Below are positions 7,395 to 16,017 of a DNA stretch of 27,135 nucleotides, piece by piece. Below the pieces are notes generated by a model that searched no databases, had not been told where the DNA came from, and saw only the letters and a program-made list of their open reading frames with translations. Position 1 is the first letter of the stretch, and every line of letters begins with the position of its first letter. Source of the DNA: JAZLJD01 sp045617725 (GTDB lineage: Bacteria; Bacillota; Clostridia; Lachnospirales; Lachnospiraceae). Made by a program: the position numbers and the translations under genes. The stretch is from contig JAZLJD010000038.1 of NCBI GenBank assembly GCA_045617725.1, forward strand, positions 1 to 27,135, given 5' to 3'.

Positions 7395-8723
7395 ATGAAA
7401 GTACTGTTTATCTCTTTGGGCTGTGACAAGAATCTGTCCGATACCGAGATGATGCTTGGAATTTTAAATAAGCGCGGTTATGAAATAACGGATGATGAAA
7501 CGGACACGGAAGCTGTCATTATCAATACCTGCTGTTTCATAAACGATGCCAAAGAGGAAAGCATCAATACCATTTTGGAGATGGCCGAACTCAAGAAGTC
7601 CGGTCAGCTTAAGGCACTCATTGTAACGGGTTGCCTGGCACAGCGGTATCAGGAGGAAATACTCCGTGAGATTCCCGAGGTGGATTGCCTTTTGGGCATT
7701 GCATCCATTGAGGCAATTGCGGATTCCCTGGACGGGGTTCTTGACGGCAGACGGGAGAATCGGTTTGACAGTCTTTCCATGCGCCCTTTTTCGTCTTCGG
7801 AACGTCTTCTTACAACCGGCGGGCATTATGCATACCTCAAAATCGCCGAGGGCTGCTCGAAGCATTGCACCTACTGTATCATTCCGAAGGTGCGTGGCGA
7901 ATATCGTTCCATTCCCATGGAGAACCTTATTTCGGAGGCACAGGCGCTGGCTCTTAAGGGCGTTAAGGAATTAATTCTGGTTGCCCAGGAGACTACGATT
8001 TACGGAACGGATCTTTACAAAAAGAAGATGCTTCCCGAGCTGCTTACGGAACTTTGCCGGATTGACGGAATCGAGTGGATTCGTCTTTTGTACTGCTATC
8101 CGGAGGAAGTCACCGATGAACTGATTGCCGTCATGAAGCGGGAACCCAAGATTTGTCATTATCTGGACATCCCGATTCAGTCCGGAAGCGATGCCATTCT
8201 TAAGAAGATGGGACGTCGTACACGCAGCGGGCTCATTACGGAACGCATCGAAACCCTACGCCGCGAAATCCCGGACATCTGCCTGCGTACGACCTTTATT
8301 ACCGGCTTCCCCGGCGAAACGCAGGAAGATTTCGAAGATACCATGTATTTCATTAACGAGATGGAATTTGACCGCCTCGGAGCATTTACTTATTCGCCGG
8401 AAGAGGGCACACCTGCCGCTCTTATGGAGAATCAGGTGGATGAGGAAGTCAAAACCTACCGCCGCGATGAAATGATGGAGCTTCAGCAGGAGATTTCCTT
8501 CGAAAAAAACGAACGTCTCGTGGGACGGGTTATGAAGGTAATGATTGAAGGATACCTTCGCGAGGAGGATACTTACGTAGCAAGATCCTATATGGATGCA
8601 CCCGGTGTTGACGGTGAGGTATTTGTTCACACTCAAAGGGAATATATGACCGGAGACTTCGTAACGGTTCGAATCACAGAGGCTTATGAGTATGATTTGA
8701 TCGCGGAAGAGGTATCCGGGTAG
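7395..8723 (+). CDS. rimO: ribosomal protein S12 methylthiotransferase
   Basis: RimO is a radical SAM enzyme that adds a methylthio group to an aspartate of ribosomal protein S12. The N-terminal UPF0004 domain carries the three cluster cysteines Cys10 (SLGCDKN), Cys46 (NTCCF) and Cys80 (TGCLA). The radical SAM cluster motif is Cys154, Cys158, Cys161 (GCSKHCTYC), followed by IPKVRGEYRS, which separates RimO from MiaB. A C-terminal TRAM domain covers about the last 65 residues. The length, 442, is normal. The start has an AAGGAGAG site, 28 bp after rpoZ. Grouping with rpoZ links it to the expression machinery operon. Confidence 0.93.
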   Translation: MKVLFISLGCDKNLSDTEMMLGILNKRGYEITDDETDTEAVIINTCCFINDAKEESINTILEMAELKKSGQLKALIVTGCLAQRYQEEILREIPEVDCLLGIASIEAIADSLDGVLDGRRENRFDSLSMRPFSSSERLLTTGGHYAYLKIAEGCSKHCTYCIIPKVRGEYRSIPMENLISEAQALALKGVKELILVAQETTIYGTDLYKKKMLPELLTELCRIDGIEWIRLLYCYPEEVTDELIAVMKREPKICHYLDIPIQSGSDAILKKMGRRTRSGLITERIETLRREIPDICLRTTFITGFPGETQEDFEDTMYFINEMEFDRLGAFTYSPEEGTPAALMENQVDEEVKTYRRDEMMELQQEISFEKNERLVGRVMKVMIEGYLREEDTYVARSYMDAPGVDGEVFVHTQREYMTGDFVTVRITEAYEYDLIAEEVSG

Positions 8724-8827
8724 TGTAAAATTTAGGCCCGCTTTTTCGTCATTTCGACGAAGGAGTATTCCTTGTAATAGTAATTGCCGATGTGGTAAAT
8801 TAGTATTGTTTGGAGGGGCTTTTTTTA
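8724..8827. other. rimO-recA intergenic region with weak hairpins
   Basis: TCGTC-ATTTC-GACGA (8746-8760) is a short hairpin. A longer imperfect inverted repeat spans 8776-8807 (AATAGTAATTGCC against GGTAAATTAGTATT). A run of seven T lies at 8820-8826. None of these forms a clean stem followed directly by a T run, so the end of the rimO transcript is not placed with confidence. Confidence 0.3.
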
Positions 8828-8856
8828 TTGACAAACACAAACATACGTTCTATTAT
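8828..8856 (+). promoter_or_regulatory. recA promoter
   Basis: TTGACA (8828-8833) and TATTAT (8851-8856) with a 17-bp spacer form a near-consensus promoter. Two SOS-box-like sequences lie in and just after it. The transcript would begin around 8863 and give a leader of about 27 nt. Confidence 0.8.
8839..8850. promoter_or_regulatory. LexA (SOS) box 1
   Basis: AAACATACGTTC reads GAACGTATGTTT on the other strand, fitting a GAAC-N4-GTTY pattern. It fills the spacer between -35 and -10 of the recA promoter, a position that would block polymerase. Confidence 0.6.
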
Positions 8857-8863
8857 ACATATA

Positions 8864-8875
8864 GAACATTCGTTT
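8864..8875. promoter_or_regulatory. LexA (SOS) box 2
   Basis: GAACATTCGTTT matches GAAC-N4-GTTY and sits at the expected transcription start. It is 25 bp from box 1, about two and a half helical turns. Confidence 0.6.
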
Positions 8876-8889
8876 ACAGGAGATTAATA

Positions 8890-9891
8890 ATGGAAAGAGA
8901 AGAAAAACAAAAAGCATTGGAAGCGGCACTCGGCCAGATTGAGAGACAGTTCGGTAAGGGAGCTGTCATGAAACTCGGCGATCCTTCATCCCAGATGAAC
9001 ATCGAAACAATCCCGACCGGTTCGCTTTCTCTTGATATAGCATTAGGCGTGGGCGGTATCCCGAAGGGCCGTATCGTTGAAATCTACGGACCTGAGTCTT
9101 CCGGTAAGACCACCGTTACCCTTCATATGATTGCTGAGGTTCAGAAGCGTGGCGGTATTGCCGGATTTATTGATGCTGAGCATGCTCTGGATCCCGTATA
9201 TGCACGTAATATTGGCGTTGATATTGATAATCTTTACATTTCCCAGCCGGACAATGGCGAGCAGGCTCTTGAAATTGCTGAGACCATGGTTCGTTCCGGA
9301 GCAATGGACATCGTTGTTATTGACTCGGTTGCAGCACTTGTTCCCAAGGCTGAGATCGAGGGCGATATGGGCGATTCCCATGTCGGATTACAGGCCAGAC
9401 TGATGAGCCAGGCACTTCGTAAGCTGACAGCAATTATTGCGAAGTCCAATTGTACGGTTGTATTTATCAACCAGCTCCGTATGAAGATCGGTGTTATGTT
9501 TGGTAACCCGGAGACCACCACAGGTGGTAATGCCCTGAAATTCTACGCATCGGTTCGTATGGATGTTCGTCGTGTTGAAACCTTGAAGCAGAGCGGCGAG
9601 GCATGCGGTAACCGTACCCGCGTACGTGTTGTCAAAAACAAGGTTGCAGCTCCTTTTAAGGAGGCTGAATTTGATATCGTATTCGGTGAGGGTATTTCCA
9701 AGGTTGGCGATATTGTGGATCTTGCCAGCGAGGTGGGCATCATAACAAAGAGCGGTGCCTGGTTTGCTTACAAGGGAGATAAGATTGGTCAGGGTCGTGA
9801 GAATGCGAAGCAGTTCCTTCGTGACAATCCGGCTATCAGCGATGAAATCGAGGCACAGGTACGTGCACACTATGGCTTGAGTGCAGAATAA
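8890..9891 (+). CDS. recA: RecA recombinase
   Basis: RecA forms filaments on single-stranded DNA, drives strand exchange and triggers LexA self-cleavage. The 333-residue protein has Walker A GPESSGKTT at 67-75, VVIDSVAAL as Walker B, GLQARLMSQALRKLT and the DNA-binding-loop segments FINQLRMKIGVMFGNPETTTGGNALKFYASVR. An AGGAG site at 8878-8882 fixes the ATG at 8890; the frame is open further upstream but that part is the promoter. The C-terminal tail is short, ending AHYGLSAE. It is transcribed from an SOS-type promoter and its stop overlaps the recX start by one base. Confidence 0.98.
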   Translation: MEREEKQKALEAALGQIERQFGKGAVMKLGDPSSQMNIETIPTGSLSLDIALGVGGIPKGRIVEIYGPESSGKTTVTLHMIAEVQKRGGIAGFIDAEHALDPVYARNIGVDIDNLYISQPDNGEQALEIAETMVRSGAMDIVVIDSVAALVPKAEIEGDMGDSHVGLQARLMSQALRKLTAIIAKSNCTVVFINQLRMKIGVMFGNPETTTGGNALKFYASVRMDVRRVETLKQSGEACGNRTRVRVVKNKVAAPFKEAEFDIVFGEGISKVGDIVDLASEVGIITKSGAWFAYKGDKIGQGRENAKQFLRDNPAISDEIEAQVRAHYGLSAE

Positions 9892-10511
9892 TGATTATTA
9901 CAGAGATTGCTCCTTATACAAAGGGGCGCTACAAAATTTATATGGATGATGAATTCGCCTTTGTTTTATACAAAGGCGATATTTCTTCCTGCGGTCTCAA
10001 GGCGGGAGAGGAGGTCTCGGAAGCGACCTTCCATACGATTATGAATGAAATCCTCCCCAAACGGGCCTTTAGCAGGGCACTGAATCTCCTTGAACATAAG
10101 GACTATACGGAACGTGAGATCCGTACGAAACTGACGGAAGGACTTTACCCGGATTCCGTAACGGATGCCGCAATCGCTATGCTTATTTCGAACCGTTTCA
10201 TAGATGATTTACGGTACGCAACCCGTTTTGTGGAATTGCATTACGAGCGGGAGAGCCTTCTTGCTTTAAAACAGAAGCTTAGCCGCCACGGCATACAGAA
10301 ATCAGTGATTGATACGGCCGTTGAACGGTATAGAGAGGACCATGAGGATTCCGGTGAGGAGTCCGTGCTGCGGGGCTTTATCAGCCGGAAGAATATCCGT
10401 ATCGACGAGCTTAGCTTTGAGGAAACTCAAAAGCTGCGGCTTTCTCTTTTGCGTAAGGGCTTTTCCTATGAAGCAATCGCGTCCGTACTGAAGTCATCCG
10501 ATTTTGAGTGA
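9891..10511 (+). CDS. recX: RecA regulator RecX
   Basis: RecX binds RecA filaments and limits their growth. The 206-residue protein is made of helical repeats, with RALNLLEHKDYTEREIRTKL (about 60-80), NRFIDDLRYATRFVE and KLRLSLLRKGFSYEAIASVL near the end, all RecX-like. Its ATG shares the last base of the recA stop (TAATG), so translation is coupled and the ratio of the two proteins is fixed by reinitiation. The last codons are followed by a tandem copy of ATTTTGAGTG. Confidence 0.93.
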   Translation: MIITEIAPYTKGRYKIYMDDEFAFVLYKGDISSCGLKAGEEVSEATFHTIMNEILPKRAFSRALNLLEHKDYTEREIRTKLTEGLYPDSVTDAAIAMLISNRFIDDLRYATRFVELHYERESLLALKQKLSRHGIQKSVIDTAVERYREDHEDSGEESVLRGFISRKNIRIDELSFEETQKLRLSLLRKGFSYEAIASVLKSSDFE

Positions 10512-10520
10512 TTTTGAGTG
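10501..10520. repeat. 10-bp tandem duplication at the recX stop
   Basis: ATTTTGAGTG is present twice head to tail; the first copy contains the recX stop codon TGA. It looks like a recent slippage duplication without effect on the protein. Confidence 0.6.
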
Positions 10521-10530
10521 TATCAACTGC

Positions 10531-10559
10531 TTGACATAACATAGTTCATTGTATAAAAT
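10531..10559 (+). promoter_or_regulatory. rny promoter
   Basis: TTGACA (10531-10536) and TAAAAT (10554-10559) are spaced by 17 bp. The start would be near 10566, leaving a leader of about 80 nt that can fold. Confidence 0.75.
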
Positions 10560-10582
10560 TGATGTGTTGTAGTTTTGCTAGT

Positions 10583-10602
10583 TAGAATATATTCATATTC
10601 TA
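10583..10602 (+). other. hairpin in the rny leader
   Basis: TAGAATAT pairs perfectly with ATATTCTA around an ATTC loop. It lies in the 5' untranslated region and has no T run, so it is not a terminator. It may set mRNA stability or be a processing site. Confidence 0.5.
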
Positions 10603-10626
10603 TAAAGGTTATACAATAATCTAAAA

Positions 10627-10639
10627 AGGAGGTGCTCCT
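10627..10639 (+). promoter_or_regulatory. ribosome binding site of rny inside a small hairpin
   Basis: AGGAGGTG is a strong Shine-Dalgarno sequence for the ATG at 10645, but AGGAG can pair with the following CTCCT over a GTG loop. This would hide the site from the ribosome and makes translational control plausible. Confidence 0.5.
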
Positions 10640-10644
10640 GTATT

Positions 10645-12200
10645 ATGTCACCGGCACTTGCAGCAGTGATTGCCGTAGTCATAACACTGGTGATTGCAAT
10701 CCCCCTTACGATTTTCTTCATGAATCAGTATCAGAAGAAGGTAGCAGCAGGCAAGATCAGAACCGCTGAGGAAAAATCCCGTTCGATCATTGACGAAGCG
10801 CTCAAGAAGGCTGAGGAAGCCAAGCGTGAAAGCTCACTTGCCATCAAGGAAGCCGAGATTAATTCCAAGGCTCGTCTGGATGAAGAGATTAAAGAGCGCC
10901 GTGCTGAAATTCAGAAGACTGAACATCGTATTCAACAGCGTGAAGAAACGATTGACCGTAAATCCGAGGCAATCGAACGTAAGGAAGCATCGTTGGCAGC
11001 GAAAGAAGACGAACTCAACAAGATACGTGAGTCTATTTCAAAGCTGAACGAACAGCGTGTACAGGAACTCGAACGAATCTCCGGATTAACCTCCGAACAG
11101 GCAAAAGAATACTTACTTAAAATTGTTGAAGAAGAAGTAAAACACGACACGGCAGTAATGGTTAAGGAAATGGAAACCAGAGCTAAGGAAGAAGCTTCCA
11201 AGAAGGCCAAGGAGTACATTGTCAGTGCATTCAGAAATGTGCAGCAGATCATGTTGCAGAGGCTACGATTTCCGTAGTTCAGTTGCCGAACGATGAAATG
11301 AAAGGACGCATTATCGGTAGAGAGGGACGTAACATTCGTACCCTTGAAACCATGACCGGTGTGGAACTCATCATTGATGATACGCCGGAAGCAGTTGTTC
11401 TTTCCGGATTCGATCCGGTTCGCCGTGAAGTTGCTCGTATTGCCCTCGAGAAATTGATTGTGGATGGACGTATCCATCCGGCAAGAATCGAGGAGACTGT
11501 GGAGAAGGCTCAGAAAGAAGTCGAAACCATGATCAAGGAAGAAGGCGAGGCAGCTACTTTGGAAGTAGGTGTACATGGCATTCATCCCGAACTGGTAAGA
11601 CTTTTAGGAAAGATGAAATTCCGTACGAGCTACGGTCAGAATGCATTAAAGCATTCCATCGAGGTAGCACAGCTTTCAGGACTGCTTGCAGCAGAAATGG
11701 GACTGGATGTACGTCTTGCCAAGCGTGCAGGTTTACTGCATGATATCGGTAAGGCAGTGGACCACGAGATGGAAGGTTCTCATATACAGCTTGGTGTTGA
11801 ACTTTGTAAGAAGTACAAAGAAGGTCAGGTTGTTATTAATGCAGTAGAGTCTCATCACGGTGATGTAGAACCTACCAGCTTAATCGCATGTATCGTTCAG
11901 GCTGCCGATACCATTTCCGCAGCAAGACCCGGTGCACGTAGAGAGACGCTGGAGACCTACACAACCAGATTGAAACAATTAGAAGATATAGCCAACAATT
12001 TTAAGGGTGTTGATAAGTCTTTTGCTATTCAGGCAGGACGTGAGATCCGTGTAATGGTAGTTCCCGAACAGGTTACCGATAGTGACATGATTCTTCTTGC
12101 AAGAGATATTTCCAAGCAGATTGAAAGTGAGCTTGAATATCCCGGCCAGGTTAAGGTCAATGTCATTCGCGAGTCACGAGTGATCGATTACGCAAAGTAA
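10645..12200 (+). pseudogene. rny: RNase Y, interrupted by a one-base frameshift
   Basis: RNase Y is the membrane-bound endoribonuclease that starts mRNA decay in Firmicutes. The first frame (10645-11277) gives a membrane helix (about 5-26) and a long coiled coil. The second (open to 12200) gives the KH domain (GRIIGREGRNIRTLE), the HD nuclease domain (LLHDIGKAVDHE, His366-Asp367 of the joined protein) and the C-terminal part ending VIDYAK. The first frame loses RNase Y similarity after codon GCA at 11227-11229. Adding one A there restores A-I-Q-K-C-A-A-D-H-V-A-E-A-T and a 518-residue protein of normal length. Everything else is intact, so this is a sequencing error, a very recent mutation or, less likely, programmed frameshifting. 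A TTG at 11283 could start the second part, but it lacks a ribosome binding site. Confidence 0.88.
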
Positions 12201-12219
12201 TTCACACAATTTACTAACT

Positions 12220-12249
12220 AAGGTGCTCAAGAGATTGAGCACCTTTTTT
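12220..12249 (+). terminator. intrinsic terminator of rny
   Basis: AGGTGCTCAA and TTGAGCACCT form a perfect 10-bp stem with a GAGA loop, followed by six T. Confidence 0.92.
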
Positions 12250-12304
12250 AGTACGCAGCAAGACTATTATTTCAAAACCATCTATATATTGCATTCTGTT
12301 GTGT

Positions 12305-12328
12305 TATAATATATGAGTTGTGTATAAT
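12305..12328 (+). promoter_or_regulatory. promoter region of the histidine kinase gene
   Basis: Two TATAAT boxes occur, at 12305-12310 and 12323-12328. Neither has a good -35 box at 17 bp; TTGTGT at 12299-12304 is 18 bp before the second. The region lies between the rny terminator and the kinase start. Confidence 0.4.
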
Positions 12329-12383
12329 GCATTTTATTATGCCACCAGGTATATCTGCATGAACTTCTGCTAGGAGTAAATAC

Positions 12384-15155
12384 ATGAAAAAGGCAATAAC
12401 AAACGACAAACTGGTCCGTCTCATTTTTGGCATCCTTATGCTGGTTATTTTTTGCTTTGTGCTGATTGCAACCATTCAATTCAACCGAAGCAGTAATTAT
12501 CAGAAATCCAATAAGGTTTATGAGCTGAAGCAATGGACGATGGAAACAGAAGACGGTGAAACGTCCCTGATTGAATTGCCGTACTATGTGAGCGATTCCG
12601 TGGCACATCCGATTGCTTATTACACAACCTTACCGTCCATCGTGGAAGGCGGTTATCGGCTTTTGCTTTATTCCTTCCAGAAGATGGACATCTATGTGGA
12701 CGGCGAGCTTCGCCTGCAATTTGACGACGAAAGCTTCCATGTTCCCGGCGGCCTTGTAAAAACCATTCCTCTTTATGTGGATCTTTCTGCGGAGGATGCG
12801 GGGAAAGAGGTCAGAATTTCCGTAGAGGACGCCAAAGAAAATCACACCTTAAATACCATTCTTATCGGCGATACCTATGATATATTCTTAAGAGCACTCC
12901 TTGAGTCGGGCAGCGGCTTTGTTTTGTCCGTTGTTCTGCTGATATCTTCCGTAATTACGCTTCTTGTGTGCATGTTCTATCAGTATTTGTTCAAAAAGGA
13001 AGCACTGAAGGTGGAACTTTTGATTTTCGGACTTATTATGTCTGCCCTTTGGTATATTTCCGATTCTCATCTGCTTGATTATCTGATGACATTCCGCTTT
13101 ATTGACGGTATCGCATCCTACTTTATTGTAATACTGATGCCGGTTCCATACATTTTCTACCTGAATCAGATTCAGGAACAGCGTTATGAGAAGATGTACC
13201 ACATCACAGTCCTTGCGGATATGATTATGTGCGTTGTACTATCGGTACTGCATTTTACGGAAATCTGGAATTTCAGAGACAGCCGTATCTTCATGAATAT
13301 CGTTTTGATTTTGAACTGCGTTTTTGTAGGCTATGCGGCATCGCAGGATATTCGAAAGAAACTGGTTAAGCGTTACAAACCGGTTGCCATCGGTTTCGCA
13401 ATCTTTGCCGTGTTCTGCTTCCTTGAACTGTTTTGCGTAAATGTATTCATGTTCTATAATGACGGTCTGTTCCTGATTGTCGGTATGTATTTCCTTTTGA
13501 TTACGGCACTTATCCTGCAAATGAACGACATGACGGAGAGCATCGAGCAACGCAATCAGGCCGTGGAAGCGAGTGCTTTAAAAACCAAATTCATGGCGAA
13601 CATGTCTCATGAACTGCGTACCCCGATTAACTATATCATCGGTATGAATGAAATTATTCAGCGTGAAGCGACTACGGATGAGATACGCGGATACGCCCAG
13701 AATGTAAGCCAGACCGGCGAGATGCTGCTGACCATCATCAATGACGTACTTGATTTTTCGCGTATTGAGGCCGGAAAAGTAAAGATTTCAAAGGAAGTGT
13801 ACCACCTTGGTGACTTGCTTTTTGACGTAATTAATATCTTAAATGCCAATGCAGGCGAAAAAGGACTTGCCGTTCATTTGGATATCGACCCGAATCTTCC
13901 GTCCGAATTACGAGGCGATGCGGGACACATCGAGCAGGTACTTTTGAATCTGATTTCGAATGCAGTTAAATATACGCATGTGGGCAGCATAACCTTCAGG
14001 TGCTACGGCTCCGGCGAGACGGATCCAAACCGCCTGGCCCTTTGTTTCCAGGTTTGCGATACGGGCGTCGGAATCAAGGAGGCCGATCAGGAGCATTTGT
14101 ATGATGCCTTCACACGCGCGGATGAGGAGAGAAATAAATCCATTCAGGGAACAGGCTTGGGCCTTTCCATTGTAAAGAGCCTTCTGGATGCCATGGACGG
14201 AATGATTATGCTGGATTCCGTATACGGCAAGGGATCCACCTTTACGGTTGCCGTTACACAGGAAATCGTGGGCCATTCCGCACTGGGCCTGTTTACGGAT
14301 TTTGTAAATATGAAAGAGAAGACCGAGGTCGGCGAAATCACCTTTACGGCTCCCTCGGCCCGTGTACTGATTGTAGATGATAACCGTTCCAACCTGATTG
14401 TTGCAGAAAAACTTTTGCAGAGAACAAAAGCACAGATTGACCTGGCCTTAAGCGGAACGGAATGCCTTAAGCTCTGTGCCAAAAACAAATATGACCTGAT
14501 TTTCATGGATCACATGATGCCGGAGCCGGATGGCGTTACAACACTGCACATGCTAAGGGATATGAATCCTTCCTGCAGAACACCCATCGTCGTGCTGACT
14601 GCCAATGCGATTGTCGGAATGCGGGATTACTATATGAAGGAAGGCTTTGACGACTATATCGTGAAGCCGATTTCCGCACAGGTACTTGAGAATTGCATGA
14701 GCAAGTTCCTGCCGGATGACCTGATTTGCAGTACGGAAACTCCCTCGGGAGACGAAGTCAAGTTAAGCTACTACAAAACGGACACAACGAAAGCACTTCG
14801 TTCCATAAAAATGATGAATTATGATATGGCCGTTTCGAGACTGGGTGGCCGTGAGGATATTCTGCTGGAAGTACTAAACGAGATTGCTACGGAGGCGGAT
14901 CAGCGTATCGCCAAAATGCAGCGTCTTGTTAAGGAAGAGAATCTTAAGGAATACATAATAGAAGCTCATGCACTGAAGGGCATTATGGCTACCGTTTGTG
15001 CGGACAAGCTTTCCGAGCGGGCCAAAAAGCATGAATACGCAGGGAAAGAAGGCAATGTCGAATTTATACAATCCGATTTGAATGATTTTTTGCAAGAATA
15101 CAAGCAATTTGTGGAAATTTTGTGCAAAATACTTCATATTTCAGTAGATTTCTGA
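12384..15155 (+). CDS. hybrid sensor histidine kinase (7TM sensor, HisKA, HATPase, REC, Hpt)
   Basis: The 923-residue protein contains a complete phosphorelay. A first membrane helix (about 12-32) and an extracytoplasmic domain (33-170) precede seven predicted helices (172-393), an arrangement like 7TMR-DISM receptors. Then come HisKA with His409 in MSHELRTPI, a HATPase domain with NLISNAVKY, DTGVGI and GTGLGLSI, a receiver domain with Asp709 in IFMDHMMPEPDG and KPIS, and a C-terminal Hpt domain with His862 in EAHALKGIMATV. Phosphate would pass His409-Asp709-His862 and then to a response regulator. The next gene, 41 bp on, encodes a LytTR regulator, the likely target. The start has a TAGGAG site. 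The ligand is unknown; 7TMR-DISM proteins often sense carbohydrates or small metabolites. Confidence 0.9.
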   Translation: MKKAITNDKLVRLIFGILMLVIFCFVLIATIQFNRSSNYQKSNKVYELKQWTMETEDGETSLIELPYYVSDSVAHPIAYYTTLPSIVEGGYRLLLYSFQKMDIYVDGELRLQFDDESFHVPGGLVKTIPLYVDLSAEDAGKEVRISVEDAKENHTLNTILIGDTYDIFLRALLESGSGFVLSVVLLISSVITLLVCMFYQYLFKKEALKVELLIFGLIMSALWYISDSHLLDYLMTFRFIDGIASYFIVILMPVPYIFYLNQIQEQRYEKMYHITVLADMIMCVVLSVLHFTEIWNFRDSRIFMNIVLILNCVFVGYAASQDIRKKLVKRYKPVAIGFAIFAVFCFLELFCVNVFMFYNDGLFLIVGMYFLLITALILQMNDMTESIEQRNQAVEASALKTKFMANMSHELRTPINYIIGMNEIIQREATTDEIRGYAQNVSQTGEMLLTIINDVLDFSRIEAGKVKISKEVYHLGDLLFDVINILNANAGEKGLAVHLDIDPNLPSELRGDAGHIEQVLLNLISNAVKYTHVGSITFRCYGSGETDPNRLALCFQVCDTGVGIKEADQEHLYDAFTRADEERNKSIQGTGLGLSIVKSLLDAMDGMIMLDSVYGKGSTFTVAVTQEIVGHSALGLFTDFVNMKEKTEVGEITFTAPSARVLIVDDNRSNLIVAEKLLQRTKAQIDLALSGTECLKLCAKNKYDLIFMDHMMPEPDGVTTLHMLRDMNPSCRTPIVVLTANAIVGMRDYYMKEGFDDYIVKPISAQVLENCMSKFLPDDLICSTETPSGDEVKLSYYKTDTTKALRSIKMMNYDMAVSRLGGREDILLEVLNEIATEADQRIAKMQRLVKEENLKEYIIEAHALKGIMATVCADKLSERAKKHEYAGKEGNVEFIQSDLNDFLQEYKQFVEILCKILHISVDF

Positions 15156-15196
15156 TAATATAGTGCTTAGGTGTTTTTGTTTGAGGAGTAAAGGGA

Positions 15197-15919
15197 ATGA
15201 TAAGTATTGCACTATGTGATGATATTGCAGCACAACTTGACCTGGTTGAAGAATTTGTCGAAGAATACATTAAGAAGAGGGACTATTCGATTAAGTACAA
15301 AAAATTCAGCTCCGGTGAAGCTGTTTTAAAGTACGTTTTGGAACATGGCTCCTTTGATATCTATATCCTTGATATGGTTATGCCGGGAATCGGCGGCATT
15401 GATTTGGCCAAGGAATTACGGTCACAGGGGGATCAGGGCAAGATTATTTACCTGACTGCCAATGCGGAATATGCAGTTGAATCGTATTCGGTGCAGGCGT
15501 TCTTTTATCTCTTAAAACCCATCGGCACTGCACAACTGACCGGCGTTTTGGACGCAGCAATAGAAGCCATAGGCAATCAGAACAGCGGCTGCTTTACCCT
15601 AAAGACCAGAAGCGGCGAACGTAAGATTGACTTTAACGATATTTTATACATTGATATAGTAAACAGATGTCTTCGTTATCATCTGAAGAATCAGGTGAAT
15701 GTTGACAGCCTTATGTTACGAATCCCGTTCCAGGATGCACTGCAGGAACTGCTCAAGTACAAGAACTTCACGATGTGTGGTTCAAGAATTGTGGTGAATC
15801 TGGATTACGTGGATGGAATTGATTCGGAAGAGGTTACGATGAAGGAAGGCGAGTCCCTTTATCCTCCGCGTACTGCGGTCAGCTCTATCCGGAAGGAATG
15901 GAAAGAATATTTGAAGTGA
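15197..15919 (+). CDS. LytTR-family response regulator
   Basis: A receiver domain (about 1-120) has acidic residues Asp8-Asp9, the phosphoacceptor Asp59 in YILDMVMPG and Lys in LLKPIG. A LytTR DNA-binding domain (about 135-240) is seen from FTLKTRSGERKIDFNDILYID, YKNFTMCGSRIVVNLDYVDGI and the final YPPRTAVSSIRKEW. This AgrA/LytR type binds direct repeats upstream of target promoters. GAGGAG at 15183-15188 serves as ribosome binding site. The gene follows the hybrid kinase in the same direction with no terminator between, so it is probably the output of that phosphorelay. Targets are unknown; the genes downstream are candidates. Confidence 0.9.
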   Translation: MISIALCDDIAAQLDLVEEFVEEYIKKRDYSIKYKKFSSGEAVLKYVLEHGSFDIYILDMVMPGIGGIDLAKELRSQGDQGKIIYLTANAEYAVESYSVQAFFYLLKPIGTAQLTGVLDAAIEAIGNQNSGCFTLKTRSGERKIDFNDILYIDIVNRCLRYHLKNQVNVDSLMLRIPFQDALQELLKYKNFTMCGSRIVVNLDYVDGIDSEEVTMKEGESLYPPRTAVSSIRKEWKEYLK

Positions 15920-15922
15920 TTG

Positions 15923-15958
15923 ATAGGGACGGGGATTCTCACAAAACCCCGTCCCTAT
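15923..15958. repeat. perfect 12-bp inverted repeat, REP-like, after the LytTR gene
   Basis: ATAGGGACGGGG and CCCCGTCCCTAT are fully complementary around a 12-nt loop. No T run follows. It starts three bases after the stop codon and could act as a terminator-like or stabilising hairpin, or be a copy of a dispersed palindrome (compare 132-151). Confidence 0.6.
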
Positions 15959-16017
15959 TCGTAAAATTAGACCGGAAATGCGTAAATTGTGCCATTTATT
16001 TAAGTCAACATAAGTTA

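Noticed and set aside
8806..8889. Upstream extension of the recA frame
   Set aside because: It covers the -35, -10 and SOS boxes; the ATG at 8890 has a proper AGGAG site and gives the normal RecA N-terminus.
11283..12200. Second half of rny as an independent gene
   Set aside because: The RNase Y sequence continues upstream of this TTG in the same frame, back to the missing base, and there is no ribosome binding site.
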